From Chryseobacterium jejuense (lineage in GTDB: Bacteria > Bacteroidota > Bacteroidia > Flavobacteriales > Weeksellaceae), in NCBI RefSeq assembly GCF_900100075.1, contig NZ_FNEG01000002.1:744001-808000 (forward strand): 64,000 nt of DNA, given 5' to 3'. Below are positions 36,001 through 44,446 of the stretch, piece by piece. Under the pieces are notes generated by a model, which was not told the origin of the DNA, ran no database searches, and worked only from the letters and a program-made list of their open reading frames with translations. Position 1 is the first letter of the stretch. Every line of letters starts with the position of its first letter. The translations under genes were made by a program, and so were the position numbers.

Positions 36001-38658
36001 ATGAAAAAATGGGTTAAAAGACTATTAATCAGTTTCGGAATCCTGGCAGGACTTCTTCTTGCTGCGAATTTCGGGCTGAATTTTTGGCTTAAAACCCAGC
36101 TGCCTGAGTACATCAAAAACAATACGGATTATAAAGTTTCCTACAAAAGCCTGGATGTAGATCTTAGCACGGGAAACATTTTGGCAACAGGAATTTCAGT
36201 CAACAGTAAAGACCCACAAAATACTGGTGTCATTGGGATCCAGGGAACTGTTGATACATTAAAAGTCAGTCGTTTTGGGATTTACGATGCTATTTTCAAT
36301 AAAACAATAAGTTCATCTGATGTATTGCTGGCAAAACCAAACCTGAATATCATCCTTGCAAAACCAGCAGACCAAAAAACCGGAAAAAAAAGAAATCCTG
36401 TCTCATTTGAAAATATCCGGATCAATGAAGGGAAACTTACTGTTTTTAAACATACCAAACAGAAATTTTTGTCAGTCCAACAACTTGATCTAGTGGTAGA
36501 AAATCTGCAGATGACAGAAGGGTCTGCAGAAGATAAGCTGCCTGTTGCTTTTGACCGATATAGTATTAAAGGGCAAAACTTCTTTTTCAGACCGGCAGAT
36601 GTATATGCTGTTACTATTAGTTCCATCAAGACTACGGATGGGCAGATGGCTGTTGAGAATTTTAAACTTATTCCGCTCTTGTCTTTTGCTCAGTTTAAAA
36701 GGTTTTATCCTCAAAAAACTCAGCTTTTTGAATGTACCATTCCCAAAATGGAATTTAAAGATGTTGTTTTAAATAAAAATAAAGTTTCTCTTTCTGATGC
36801 AGATTTTCAAACCCCGGTTTTTACGGTTTACAATACCGGTGTGAAAACTGCTCAAAAAGAAAAGAAGAAATCGGACTTTGAAGTTCATTTGGAGAACATA
36901 AAGTTTAGAAATGCTGTAGTTCAAATTAACAAGGCTGACGGAAGCAGGCATTTGTCTGCAGGAAACCTGAATTTAAATATCAATCAGCTTGCATTCAACA
37001 AAGAAACGGCTGAGCAGGTAATTCCGGTTGGGTATAAAGACTTTACATTCTCCGGAAAAGATATCATGTATACTGATCATCAGAATATTGCTATTGGAAG
37101 CGTTGCTTTGAAGCCTACTAGCGGAGAAATTAGAGATCTTTCCTTAACTCCTGGTGTTCAAGCCAGCGGAAAAACAACAATGGATTTAAAATCCAATCAT
37201 ATTGCCTTTAATATTAATAAGCTGGAATTCATTAATAAAAAGCTGAATCTTGATGTTAAAGACATTCTGGTTGAAAATGCAAACGGAACAATAAACGCAG
37301 GGGAGAATAAACAAAAGAAAAGCACCAATCCCGGAATTTTACAGTCTGCCATCATAAGAAAAGTTTCTTTGAAGAACTCGAATCTTATTTATGATAAAGG
37401 AAAAGAACCATTAGCGTTCCATGATTTAAACGCCACTGTAAATGGTATTGAAATAGGCCCGAAAGCAAATAGTAAAGAACTTTCTTTTACCATAAAAGAT
37501 TATTTTCTGACTACTCGTAATTTTGCTTATAAAACTCGGTTTTACAATATCAGCCTTGGGCTTTTAAAGCTGAATAAAAATAAAATCCAGATCAATAATT
37601 TTGCAATGAAACCTCTCGTTTCGAGAAATCAGTTTATCAAAATGATACCCGTGGAGAGGGATTTATATGATTTGAAGGCTGGCCAGGTGACGGCTGAAGG
37701 AGACTGGGATCTATTTTCAGATCATAAGTTTATTAACGCCTCTCATGTTGTAATTCAGTCTGCGGATGCTAATATTTTCAGAAGTAAAATTCCAAAGGAT
37801 GACCCGAAGATTAAACCTTTATATTCCAAATTGCTTCGTTCTATTAAAATTCCTATGAATATCAATACTCTGGATCTGAAGAATTCTGTTTTGGTATACG
37901 AAGAAGATACTCCTGAAAGTATGGGACCTGGTAAACTTACATTCAGCAACTTTACTATGAATGTTAAAAACCTGAATTCGGCAAAAGCAAAAGGAAAATC
38001 TACCAAAGTGGACATCAATATCCATTGTTCATTCATGAACTTATCACCGCTTTCTGTAAACTGGGGCTTTGATGTTGCAGATCAGCATGATGCTTTCACC
38101 ATCTCAGGAAAAACGTCGAACCTTCCCGCGAATGGAATCAATCCGTTTATCAGGCCTTATCTGCATGTGACGGCTACGGCTGGAACCATTCAGGAAATGC
38201 TGTTTAATTTTAAAGGAAATCCTGCCGGATTGCATGGGACATTTAATTTAAAGCATAAAGACCTCAAGATTGCTGTTCTGAACAAAAATAATCATGAAAA
38301 GAAAGGCTTTTTAACAGCGGTGGCTAATGTTTTCTTAAAATCGAACTCTGGGAACTATCCGGAATCGGTGATGGTGGAGAATGTGGAACGCGATCCTACA
38401 AAATCCTTCTTTAATCTTTTCTGGAAGGGAATTGAACAGGGACTGAAGAAAACACTTATTGGTAAAAATGTTGAAAAAACGGAACAGAAAGTTAAAAATG
38501 CGGTTTCTTCAGTGAAGGAAATGAAACAATCTGTAAAAGGTATTAAAGAAGAAATCAAACAGAAAAAGAATGCTTCTCAACCTCAGGAAGAAAAAAAAGA
38601 GAAGAAAGGTTTTTTAAATGGTATTTTTAAAAAGAAAGATAATGCTGAAGAGAAATAA
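36001..38658 (+). CDS. AsmA-like / DUF748-type large envelope protein
   Basis: An 885-residue protein with one N-terminal membrane anchor (about 7-28) and a long beta-rich periplasmic part beginning LPEYIKNNTDYKVSYKSLDVDLSTGNILATGISV, the opening typical of AsmA-like proteins. These form bridge-like lipid channels or modulate outer-membrane assembly in other bacteria. The last 80 residues are strongly basic and helical (VEKTEQKVKNAV..., then KKKNASQPQEEKKEKKGFL), an unusual charged tail. A perfect inverted repeat follows the stop. Confidence 0.78.
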   Translation: MKKWVKRLLISFGILAGLLLAANFGLNFWLKTQLPEYIKNNTDYKVSYKSLDVDLSTGNILATGISVNSKDPQNTGVIGIQGTVDTLKVSRFGIYDAIFNKTISSSDVLLAKPNLNIILAKPADQKTGKKRNPVSFENIRINEGKLTVFKHTKQKFLSVQQLDLVVENLQMTEGSAEDKLPVAFDRYSIKGQNFFFRPADVYAVTISSIKTTDGQMAVENFKLIPLLSFAQFKRFYPQKTQLFECTIPKMEFKDVVLNKNKVSLSDADFQTPVFTVYNTGVKTAQKEKKKSDFEVHLENIKFRNAVVQINKADGSRHLSAGNLNLNINQLAFNKETAEQVIPVGYKDFTFSGKDIMYTDHQNIAIGSVALKPTSGEIRDLSLTPGVQASGKTTMDLKSNHIAFNINKLEFINKKLNLDVKDILVENANGTINAGENKQKKSTNPGILQSAIIRKVSLKNSNLIYDKGKEPLAFHDLNATVNGIEIGPKANSKELSFTIKDYFLTTRNFAYKTRFYNISLGLLKLNKNKIQINNFAMKPLVSRNQFIKMIPVERDLYDLKAGQVTAEGDWDLFSDHKFINASHVVIQSADANIFRSKIPKDDPKIKPLYSKLLRSIKIPMNINTLDLKNSVLVYEEDTPESMGPGKLTFSNFTMNVKNLNSAKAKGKSTKVDINIHCSFMNLSPLSVNWGFDVADQHDAFTISGKTSNLPANGINPFIRPYLHVTATAGTIQEMLFNFKGNPAGLHGTFNLKHKDLKIAVLNKNNHEKKGFLTAVANVFLKSNSGNYPESVMVENVERDPTKSFFNLFWKGIEQGLKKTLIGKNVEKTEQKVKNAVSSVKEMKQSVKGIKEEIKQKKNASQPQEEKKEKKGFLNGIFKKKDNAEEK

Positions 38659-38754
38659 TTTTTTAAACCATTAAAGTATAATTATAAGCTGATCTTTTCA
38701 ATGGGCACGAAATCAATTTTACATTAATTAAAATAGCCTTAATGGTTTAAAAAA
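38659..38754. repeat. 96-bp element with perfect 16-bp terminal inverted repeats
   Basis: TTTTTTAAACCATTAA (38659-38674) is the exact reverse complement of TTAATGGTTTAAAAAA (38739-38754), enclosing 64 bp without an open frame. It lies between the convergent AsmA-like and small-protein genes. It could be a terminator-like or REP-like palindrome or a MITE. No convincing target-site duplication is visible. Confidence 0.7.
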
Positions 38755-38774
38755 TTAATATTGCATTTCAATAT

Positions 38775-39125
38775 TTAAAAATTGAATTCATCACTTTCGT
38801 GAATGGGGATGTCTCTCAGAAATTCATCAAATTTATCTCCGGGATAATTGCTGTCGGCTCCATAAGAATCTATAATCATTCCGCGATTTCCGGCATTATC
38901 TTTTACCACATATAATACGGCATTGTCATCAGGATTACTATCTCCTTCAAAGCGGTATGTTTTTAAAATAGTCAGTTCAGAAGGAGTATAAATTTTTTCA
39001 GAGTTTTCAAATTTCATCTCACAGCTTTCATTCATTCTGAATTCCCTCTGTATTCCTCTCTCAGATAGTGTTTTCATTACCTGGCTTAAGGTGGTCATTT
39101 GATCAATGTTTTCTGGATTTTCCAT
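38775..39125 (-). CDS. Small soluble protein, family often misnamed phosphoribosylpyrophosphate synthetase
   Basis: A 116-residue soluble protein. The blocks LSERGIQREFRMNE, YTPSELTILKTYRFEGDSNPDDNAVLYVV and GNRGMIIDSYG match a small flavobacterial family that, as I recall, carries the name phosphoribosylpyrophosphate synthetase in databases. It has none of the PRPP synthetase motifs and is far too short, so that name should not be used. Function is unknown. It is transcribed alone, convergent with the AsmA-like gene. Confidence 0.72.
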   Translation of the reverse strand: MENPENIDQMTTLSQVMKTLSERGIQREFRMNESCEMKFENSEKIYTPSELTILKTYRFEGDSNPDDNAVLYVVKDNAGNRGMIIDSYGADSNYPGDKFDEFLRDIPIHESDEFNF

Positions 39126-39299
39126 AATATTATTTTTGTTGATTAGTACAATAATTAAACCATTGCTTTTCTAAAGATAAGAAAAATAGCGGATTATAAT
39201 TTTCTTAAAAATAGTGTTTAATGTTAACAAAATTTATAATTCGGAAAAAAGAAATAGGTACACTTTTTGCAATACTCATCACAATAAATCAAAGAAAAT

Positions 39300-39494
39300 A
39301 TGAAAAAAGAAGTTGGAGTTTTACTGGCAGGAGGAGTAGGTCTTTTGGCAGTATTAAGTTTAATAAGTATCAAGAAAATTTTGACTAAAAAAGATAAAAA
39401 ATATAGTGATAATTATTCAGATTATCACAGACACTTTGATGAAAAGAACCACGACGATGAAACACACGGAGTGGAATTTTACGCGCTGAAGTAG
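39300..39494 (+). CDS. Small single-pass membrane protein with His/Asp-rich tail
   Basis: A 64-residue protein with an N-terminal membrane helix (about 5-25, VGVLLAGGVGLLAVLSL), a basic stretch and a tail rich in His, Asp and Tyr (YSDYHRHFDEKNHDDETHG). The first residues MKKEVG and the hairpin terminator 25 bp after the stop support expression. No family recognised; the tail could bind metal. Confidence 0.6.
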   Translation: MKKEVGVLLAGGVGLLAVLSLISIKKILTKKDKKYSDNYSDYHRHFDEKNHDDETHGVEFYALK

Positions 39495-39518
39495 TAAAAA
39501 AATATATTAAATTATGTT

Positions 39519-39554
39519 TAAATCCAACGCTTTTGAAAGTGTTGGATTTTTTTG
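39519..39554 (+). terminator. Terminator after the small membrane protein gene
   Basis: AATCCAACGCTTT (39520-39532) pairs with AAAGTGTTGGATT (39537-39549, one G-T wobble), followed by TTTTTTG. Confidence 0.85.
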
Positions 39555-39616
39555 TGGAAAACTTAAATGTTAAAGTTCATTATTTTATAAGAAATCCATT
39601 CTAATTTTACATCAGA

Positions 39617-40663
39617 ATGTCAAACGAAAATTTCATAAAAGGTCAGGGAGCTCAGCGAAACGTTATCAACCGTTTCGACAGGTATACCTATGAGCCTGAT
39701 GATGAAGATTTCGAAACTGTGAAGACCTCTTTTACTGAAGTTTTTCCAAAAACGATTGTAAATCAGGTGAAAAGTGAGGATCTTCCCATGGAGTATTCTA
39801 TGAATCCTTATCAAGGTTGTGAACATGGCTGTTCCTATTGCTTTGCCAGACCTACCCATGAATATTGGGGTTACAGTGCCGGAATTGATTTCGAAAGAAA
39901 GATCATGGTGAAGAAAAATGCTCCTGAACTGTTGGAGAAATTTTTTCAGAAAAGAGGCTATAAAGCGGCTCCTATTTTACTCTCTGGAAATACAGACTGC
40001 TATCAGCCTGCTGAAAGACAATTTGAAATAACCAGAAAACTTCTGCAGGTTTGTCTGGATTACAGACATCCTGTCAATATTCTGACAAAAAACGCATTGG
40101 TACTGAGAGATTTGGATATTTTAAAGCCAATGGCGGAACAAAATCTTGTTTCTGTTTCTCTAAGTATTCCTACCATCAACGAAGAACTGAGAAGAAAGAT
40201 GGAACCGAGAACGAGTTCTGCTCCCAATAAATTAAAGGCTATTGAAATTTTGTCAGAAAATAAAATTCCAGTTCACGTCATGGTGGCACCAATTATTCCC
40301 GGATTGAACAGCGATGAGCCTTTAAATATTCTGAAATCTATTTCTGATGCAGGTGCCTTAGGATTTGGATATACGCTGGTAAGACTGAATGATACTGTAG
40401 AACCTGTTTTTGTTAATTGGATTGAATCTCACTTCCCGGACAGGGCACAAAAAGTATTGAATTTGATCCGGTCTATGCGTGGTGGAAAGTTGGGTGATAA
40501 AAGATATTTTGAAAGACAAAGAGGAGAAGGGAATATTGCCGAAATGATTCACACAACCTTTAAAATAGGTAGGAAAAAGTTTTTTGATGGAAAAGAGTTC
40601 CCTAAACTGTCAACCGCCAACTTTACAGGGACAAAGGATCAGCAATTGAGATTGTTTGATTAG
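39617..40663 (+). CDS. SplB-like radical SAM protein (PA0069/COG1533 type)
   Basis: A 348-residue radical SAM protein. The iron-sulfur cluster motif CxxxCxxC is seen as GCEHGCSYCFARPTHEYWG near residues 68-85. The TIM-barrel follows with LSGNTDCYQPAE, VNILTKNALVLRDLD and SLSIPTINEELRRKMEPRT. It belongs to the group related to spore photoproduct lyase, but the family's reaction is unproven and no DNA-repair neighbour is present. Length is normal. Followed by a hairpin shared with the peptide gene opposite. Confidence 0.88.
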   Translation: MSNENFIKGQGAQRNVINRFDRYTYEPDDEDFETVKTSFTEVFPKTIVNQVKSEDLPMEYSMNPYQGCEHGCSYCFARPTHEYWGYSAGIDFERKIMVKKNAPELLEKFFQKRGYKAAPILLSGNTDCYQPAERQFEITRKLLQVCLDYRHPVNILTKNALVLRDLDILKPMAEQNLVSVSLSIPTINEELRRKMEPRTSSAPNKLKAIEILSENKIPVHVMVAPIIPGLNSDEPLNILKSISDAGALGFGYTLVRLNDTVEPVFVNWIESHFPDRAQKVLNLIRSMRGGKLGDKRYFERQRGEGNIAEMIHTTFKIGRKKFFDGKEFPKLSTANFTGTKDQQLRLFD

Positions 40664-40671
40664 AATATATG

Positions 40672-40699
40672 AAAAACGCTCCAAAAGGAGCATTTTTTT
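40672..40699. terminator. Bidirectional terminator between the radical SAM and peptide genes
   Basis: GCTCC, loop AAAA, GGAGC with flanking A and T runs (AAAAAC before, ATTTTTTT after). It lies between convergent genes. Confidence 0.75.
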
Positions 40700-40702
40700 G
40701 TT

Positions 40703-40873
40703 CTAATAAATAATTGGTTGTTCACCATCGGGGCAAAAGAATTCTAACCTACATAATGCTTTGTACTGTATTCCATCACTGCACCCATAAAAGCATTCTC
40801 CAGGATAAGGGAAACTTATTCCTCCGGAAATTGTCTTCAACTTGCCTTTACTTAATTTCTTTAAATTTTTCAT
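40703..40873 (-). CDS. GG-leader bacteriocin-like peptide 1
   Basis: A 56-residue precursor starting at ATG 40873. The leader MKNLKKLSKGKLKTISGG ends in a double glycine at 17-18, the cleavage site used by C39-peptidase exporters. The 38-residue core has four Cys (ECFYGC, ALC, FFCPDG). Leaders of this kind are abundant in Chryseobacterium and are called bacteriocin-like there. No exporter or modification enzyme lies nearby apart from the radical SAM gene on the opposite strand. The open frame extends upstream to 40921 but the leader marks the start. Confidence 0.75.
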   Translation of the reverse strand: MKNLKKLSKGKLKTISGGISFPYPGECFYGCSDGIQYKALCRLEFFCPDGEQPIIY

Positions 40874-40971
40874 ATTGTTTGATTTTGGTTTAAATAAAGA
40901 TATGAAAATATTATTAAGCATTTGTTTATGAGTTGTTTATTTCATTGCTGTGCTGGAATGCTGGAAAATAG

Positions 40972-40995
40972 AAAAACCGCTTCAGAAGAAACGGT
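40972..40995 (-). terminator. Terminator of GG-leader peptide 2
   Basis: On the minus strand ACCGTTTC, loop TTCT, GAAGCGGT (one wobble) followed by TTTTC. It lies 24 bp after the stop of the peptide gene. Confidence 0.75.
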
Positions 40996-41019
40996 TAATT
41001 GCATTTTTCATAACAGATC

Positions 41020-41187
41020 TTACATTATTTCGACTCCTCCTGTAACAGGGCATTGGAAATCATCACGGCAAGCTGCACAAATGATGGTACCATTACAGGC
41101 ATACAGACAGTATTCAACCCCTGGGAAATTAGCTCCTCCAGCGATGTCTTTTAGCTGGTCTTTTCTTAGTTTTTTTAGATTTTTCAT
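41020..41187 (-). CDS. GG-leader bacteriocin-like peptide 2
   Basis: A 55-residue precursor on the minus strand. The leader MKNLKKLRKDQLKDIAGG has the same MKNLKKL start and double glycine at 17-18 as peptide 1. The core has Cys at YCLYAC, ICAAC and FQC and ends TGGVEIM. Cores of peptides 1 and 2 share the C-x3-C...C...C spacing with little other identity. It has its own terminator. Confidence 0.75.
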   Translation of the reverse strand: MKNLKKLRKDQLKDIAGGANFPGVEYCLYACNGTIICAACRDDFQCPVTGGVEIM

Positions 41188-41329
41188 ATAGTTTTAATTA
41201 AAAATTTGATAGTAAAACAAAATTAATTAAAATATTATCAATTAAATGAAATGATATGTGTTAAAATGTAGAATTTATTTAAAATATTACTAGAAAACTC
41301 AATTGAGTGTGAATTTTAATGGTAAATAT

Positions 41330-41360
41330 TTGAATTTTAAGTAAATAAGTTCTAATTTTA
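41330..41360 (+). promoter_or_regulatory. Promoter of GG-leader peptide 3
   Basis: TTG (41330-41332), 20 bp, TAATTTTA (41353-41360), one base off TAnnTTTG. The ATG follows 55 bp downstream after an untranslated leader. Confidence 0.45.
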
Positions 41361-41415
41361 GTGAAGCGGTATCCGAAAAGCTTAGAGAGTAGGAAAAAAC
41401 TAAACATCAATAACT

Positions 41416-41682
41416 ATGAAAAATTTCAAAAAACTTTCCAGAGATGAACAAAAGAAAATGATTGCCGGTGATATAGGACCGGCCTATTGTTTTGAAGGCG
41501 GAGGACCAGGTGAAGGTGGTTGCGGAGTAGGAATGATCTGTTCGGGAGGAAAATGTGTACCTTATGTTGGTGATCCCGGAGGAGGAGGGCCTGGAGGAGG
41601 AGCCAGTTACACCTGTATCTGTCCGTGGGGTACTTTCACACAACCTACTCCTTGTCCAGAGTTTTATTGTATAACAGGATAA
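41416..41682 (+). CDS. Gly/Cys-rich GG-leader-type peptide 3
   Basis: An 88-residue precursor. The leader MKNFKKLSRDEQKKMIAGD resembles those of the two peptides opposite but ends AGD rather than GG. The core is rich in Gly (GGGPGEGG, GGGGPGGGAS) and has eight Cys, with CGVGMICSGGKC near the middle and PCPEFYC at the end. It is longer and more disulfide-capable than peptides 1 and 2. A strong hairpin follows. Confidence 0.72.
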   Translation: MKNFKKLSRDEQKKMIAGDIGPAYCFEGGGPGEGGCGVGMICSGGKCVPYVGDPGGGGPGGGASYTCICPWGTFTQPTPCPEFYCITG

Positions 41683-41720
41683 AAAAAGCGGCTGCCTCAT
41701 TTGAGGTAGCCGACTTCTTA
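41683..41720. terminator. Bidirectional terminator between peptide 3 and the oxygenase gene
   Basis: CGGCTGCCTCA (41689-41699) pairs with TGAGGTAGCCG (41702-41712), one wobble. On the minus strand a run of T follows, so it mainly serves the oxygenase gene. Confidence 0.9.
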
Positions 41721-41734
41721 TCATTATATTGATA

Positions 41735-42685
41735 TTACTTTTTAATCAATCCTAATTCGATCAATCTTTCATGTAAGAATTCTCCTGCTGTAGTGTCTTC
41801 GTATAACTTTGGATTGTTTTCGTCTACACAGTTGTCAAGAGCGTTTAATGACATGGCACTCACTGGGTGCATAAAGAAAGGAATTGAAAATCTTGAAGTG
41901 CTCCATAATTCTCTTGGCGGGTTTACCACTCGGTGAATCGTAGATTTCAGTTTATTGTTGGTATGTCTAGATAACATATCACCAACATTAATCATCAATT
42001 CATCTGGTTCTGCAATAGCATCAATCCATTCTCCGTTGTGGTTCTGAACCTGAAGACCTTTTCCTTGTGCTCCCATTAAAAGGGTGATAAGGTTAATGTC
42101 TCCGTGAGCTGCTGCTCTTACCGCATCATCTGGTTCTTCAGTGATTGGCGGATAGTGAATAGGTCTTAAGATTGAGTTTCCTTCTGCGATTTTGTCGTCA
42201 AAATAGAACTCATTTAAACCAAGGTGTAAAGCTAATGCTCTTAAAACATACTGTCCTGTTTTTTCAAGCATTTGGAAGGCTTCTTTACCTACTTCGTTGA
42301 ATTTTGGAAGTTCATCAACGATAACATTGTCTGGATACTCAGCTTTGTATTTTGAATCATCAGTCAGATACTGACCAAAGTGCCAAAATTCTTTTAAGTC
42401 TCCTTTTTTGAAACCTTTTGCAGTTTCTTTACCGAATCCTACATACCCTCTCTGGCCACCAATTCCTGGAATCTCATACTTCTGTTTCGTTTCCACTGGT
42501 TGGTCAAAAAAGTTTTTTACCTCTCCATATAAATCTTCTACAAGGTTGTCATCAAGAAAGTGGCCTTTTAAGGCTACAAAACCAATTTCTTCATAAGCTT
42601 TTCCGATTTCATTTACAAATTTCTGTTTGCGTTCCGGGTTGTCCGAAAGGAAATCACGCAGGTCTACACTAGGTATTTTATCCAT
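41735..42685 (-). CDS. 2-oxoglutarate/Fe(II)-dependent oxygenase, isopenicillin N synthase-like
   Basis: A 316-residue non-heme iron oxygenase of the isopenicillin N synthase-like superfamily. The N-terminal DIOX_N part begins IPSVDLRDFL. The iron ligands appear as His and Asp in AAAHGDINLIT near residue 190 and His in KSTIHRVV near 246; the RFSIPFF segment supplies the co-substrate Arg-x-Ser. The substrate is unknown. Monocistronic, diverging from menD. Confidence 0.85.
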   Translation of the reverse strand: MDKIPSVDLRDFLSDNPERKQKFVNEIGKAYEEIGFVALKGHFLDDNLVEDLYGEVKNFFDQPVETKQKYEIPGIGGQRGYVGFGKETAKGFKKGDLKEFWHFGQYLTDDSKYKAEYPDNVIVDELPKFNEVGKEAFQMLEKTGQYVLRALALHLGLNEFYFDDKIAEGNSILRPIHYPPITEEPDDAVRAAAHGDINLITLLMGAQGKGLQVQNHNGEWIDAIAEPDELMINVGDMLSRHTNNKLKSTIHRVVNPPRELWSTSRFSIPFFMHPVSAMSLNALDNCVDENNPKLYEDTTAGEFLHERLIELGLIKK

Positions 42686-42729
42686 TTTTAGAAATTTACG
42701 AATAGCAAAATTACATTTTTTTTAAATTA

Positions 42730-42765
42730 AATGATTTTAAAATCATTATTTATAAGTTAAATTTG
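42730..42765. promoter_or_regulatory. 18-bp perfect palindrome and -7-like TAAATTTG upstream of menD
   Basis: AATGATTTTAAAATCATT (42730-42747) is a perfect palindrome between the divergent oxygenase and menD genes. TAAATTTG (42758-42765) fits the -7 consensus but lies only 4 bp before the menD ATG, which would imply a leaderless transcript. Both may be chance in AT-rich DNA. Confidence 0.35.
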
Positions 42766-42769
42766 CTGT

Positions 42770-44446
42770 ATGAAAAAATATTCTTCTAAGAGAAGTATCC
42801 AAATACTTGCACATCTTCTTCAGCAGTACGGAATTGCAGATGTTGTAATTTCACCTGGATCAAGGAATGCTCCTTTAGCGATTCATTTTTCAGAAATAGA
42901 CAGCTTCAATTGCTACAGTATTGTAGATGAAAGAAGTGCTGCCTTCGTGGCAATGGGAATGGCTAAGAGTGAGAAAAAACCAGCAGCAATTACTTGTACC
43001 AGCGGATCCGCAGTAGTTAATTACTATCCTGCCATTACAGAAGCTTTTTATCAGAATATTCCGCTTTTAGTTTTAACAGCTGATAGACCAACGGATTTTG
43101 TTGATATTTTTGATGGGCAGACGATCAGACAGAAGGATGTTTTTCATCAGCATTCTTACGGAGACTTTCAATTGCTGGAAGACAGTAAGGAGAATGCAGA
43201 AGATATTAATTTTGACATTATTAAAAAGGCAATCGAGCTTTGCTTTGAAAAGCAGGGACCGGTACATATCAATATTCCTTTGGAAGAGCCATTGTATGAA
43301 TTGGTATCAGAGCTTCCAACCTTTCCTACGGTTGAAAAAACAATCAAGCATAAAGATTATGAGATCCCATCCAATCTTATTGCAGAATGGCATACCTCTC
43401 AGAGAATCATGTTATTGGTAGGAACAAGAGATTATAGCCCGGAACTGGAAAATCAATTGACACAATTGGTTAAAAATCATTCTGTTGTTGTATTAAGTGA
43501 AGCGAATTCAAATTTGCATCACGAGAAGTTTTTCAGGCATATAGACCGCTATATCTTCAATTTTACAGAAGAAGATTTTAAAAAGTATGCTCCGGATTTA
43601 TTGATTACGGTAGGACAGAATGTGGTATCTAAAAAAGTAAAGCAGTTCCTTAGAAGTGCAAGACCAAAACAACACTGGCATTTGGATGAAGTTTGGCAGC
43701 CGGATACTTACTTCTCTCTGACAGAAAAAATAGAGGTAAAACCGGAAGTATTCTTTTCTAAATTATTGAAATTCATTAATCTGGAACCAAGACCTTATTT
43801 CAATCTTTGGGATGTTCTGAGAGATAAAAAAGATGCGAAACACCAGCAGTTTTTAAACACCGTTGAATTCTCAGATTTTTATTTTTTCAATAAAGCGTCA
43901 CAAACAGTTCCTGAAAATTATAATATTCACTTTGCTAACTCTTCAGCGATCAGATATGCACAGCTGTTTGATTTCGGTAAGAGAAAAATGTATTGCAACA
44001 GAGGAACCAGTGGGATTGATGGTTCCACTTCTACAGCAATGGGCTTTGCCATTAAAAATGCCAATCCTACATTGTTAATTACAGGAGATCTAAGTTTCTT
44101 CTATGATATCAACGGTCTTTGGAACCAATATATTCCTCCTTTTGTAAGAATCATAATTTTCAACAATGGGGAAGGAAATATCTTTAAAATTATTCCGGGA
44201 CCTGGAAATGCCAATCCAAATACCCTGGATGAGTTTATCGCAACCAAACACCGTAAACATGCTGAACATCTGGCTAAGCATTTCGGATTCTCTTACATCA
44301 AGGTGGAAGATGACCTTACGCTAGACAGAGTATTGGAAAATTTCTTCAAGCCGGATGCACAACCAAAAATTCTGGAAGTGAATACTTATGGGAAGAACAG
44401 TGCTGATGTTCAGAAAGCTTACTTTAATTTCATGAAGGAAAACTAA
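42770..44446 (+). CDS. menD: SEPHCHC synthase MenD (menaquinone biosynthesis)
   Basis: MenD joins isochorismate and 2-oxoglutarate using thiamine diphosphate, an early step to menaquinone. The 558-residue protein has the N-terminal Pyr domain (VVISPGSRNAPLAIHF, catalytic Glu region VDERSAAFVAMGMAKS, TCTSGSAVVNYYPAITEA) and the C-terminal ThDP-binding domain (NRGTSGIDGSTSTAMG, LITGDLSFFYDINGLW). Its last 4 bp overlap the pabC-like gene tail to tail. Confidence 0.95.
   Translation: MKKYSSKRSIQILAHLLQQYGIADVVISPGSRNAPLAIHFSEIDSFNCYSIVDERSAAFVAMGMAKSEKKPAAITCTSGSAVVNYYPAITEAFYQNIPLLVLTADRPTDFVDIFDGQTIRQKDVFHQHSYGDFQLLEDSKENAEDINFDIIKKAIELCFEKQGPVHINIPLEEPLYELVSELPTFPTVEKTIKHKDYEIPSNLIAEWHTSQRIMLLVGTRDYSPELENQLTQLVKNHSVVVLSEANSNLHHEKFFRHIDRYIFNFTEEDFKKYAPDLLITVGQNVVSKKVKQFLRSARPKQHWHLDEVWQPDTYFSLTEKIEVKPEVFFSKLLKFINLEPRPYFNLWDVLRDKKDAKHQQFLNTVEFSDFYFFNKASQTVPENYNIHFANSSAIRYAQLFDFGKRKMYCNRGTSGIDGSTSTAMGFAIKNANPTLLITGDLSFFYDINGLWNQYIPPFVRIIIFNNGEGNIFKIIPGPGNANPNTLDEFIATKHRKHAEHLAKHFGFSYIKVEDDLTLDRVLENFFKPDAQPKILEVNTYGKNSADVQKAYFNFMKEN

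Noticed and set aside
36545..36772. Overlapping reading frames inside long genes
   Set aside because: These and similar frames within the large genes lack a start context, show no domain, and lie wholly inside well-supported coding sequences.
38775..39125. Phosphoribosylpyrophosphate synthetase
   Set aside because: The product is 116 residues and has none of the PRPP synthetase motifs. The name seems to be a propagated database error.
39617..41187. Radical SAM maturase for the GG-leader peptides
   Set aside because: The radical SAM protein is of the SplB-like type without a SPASM or peptide-recognition domain, is on the other strand, and is separated by a terminator.
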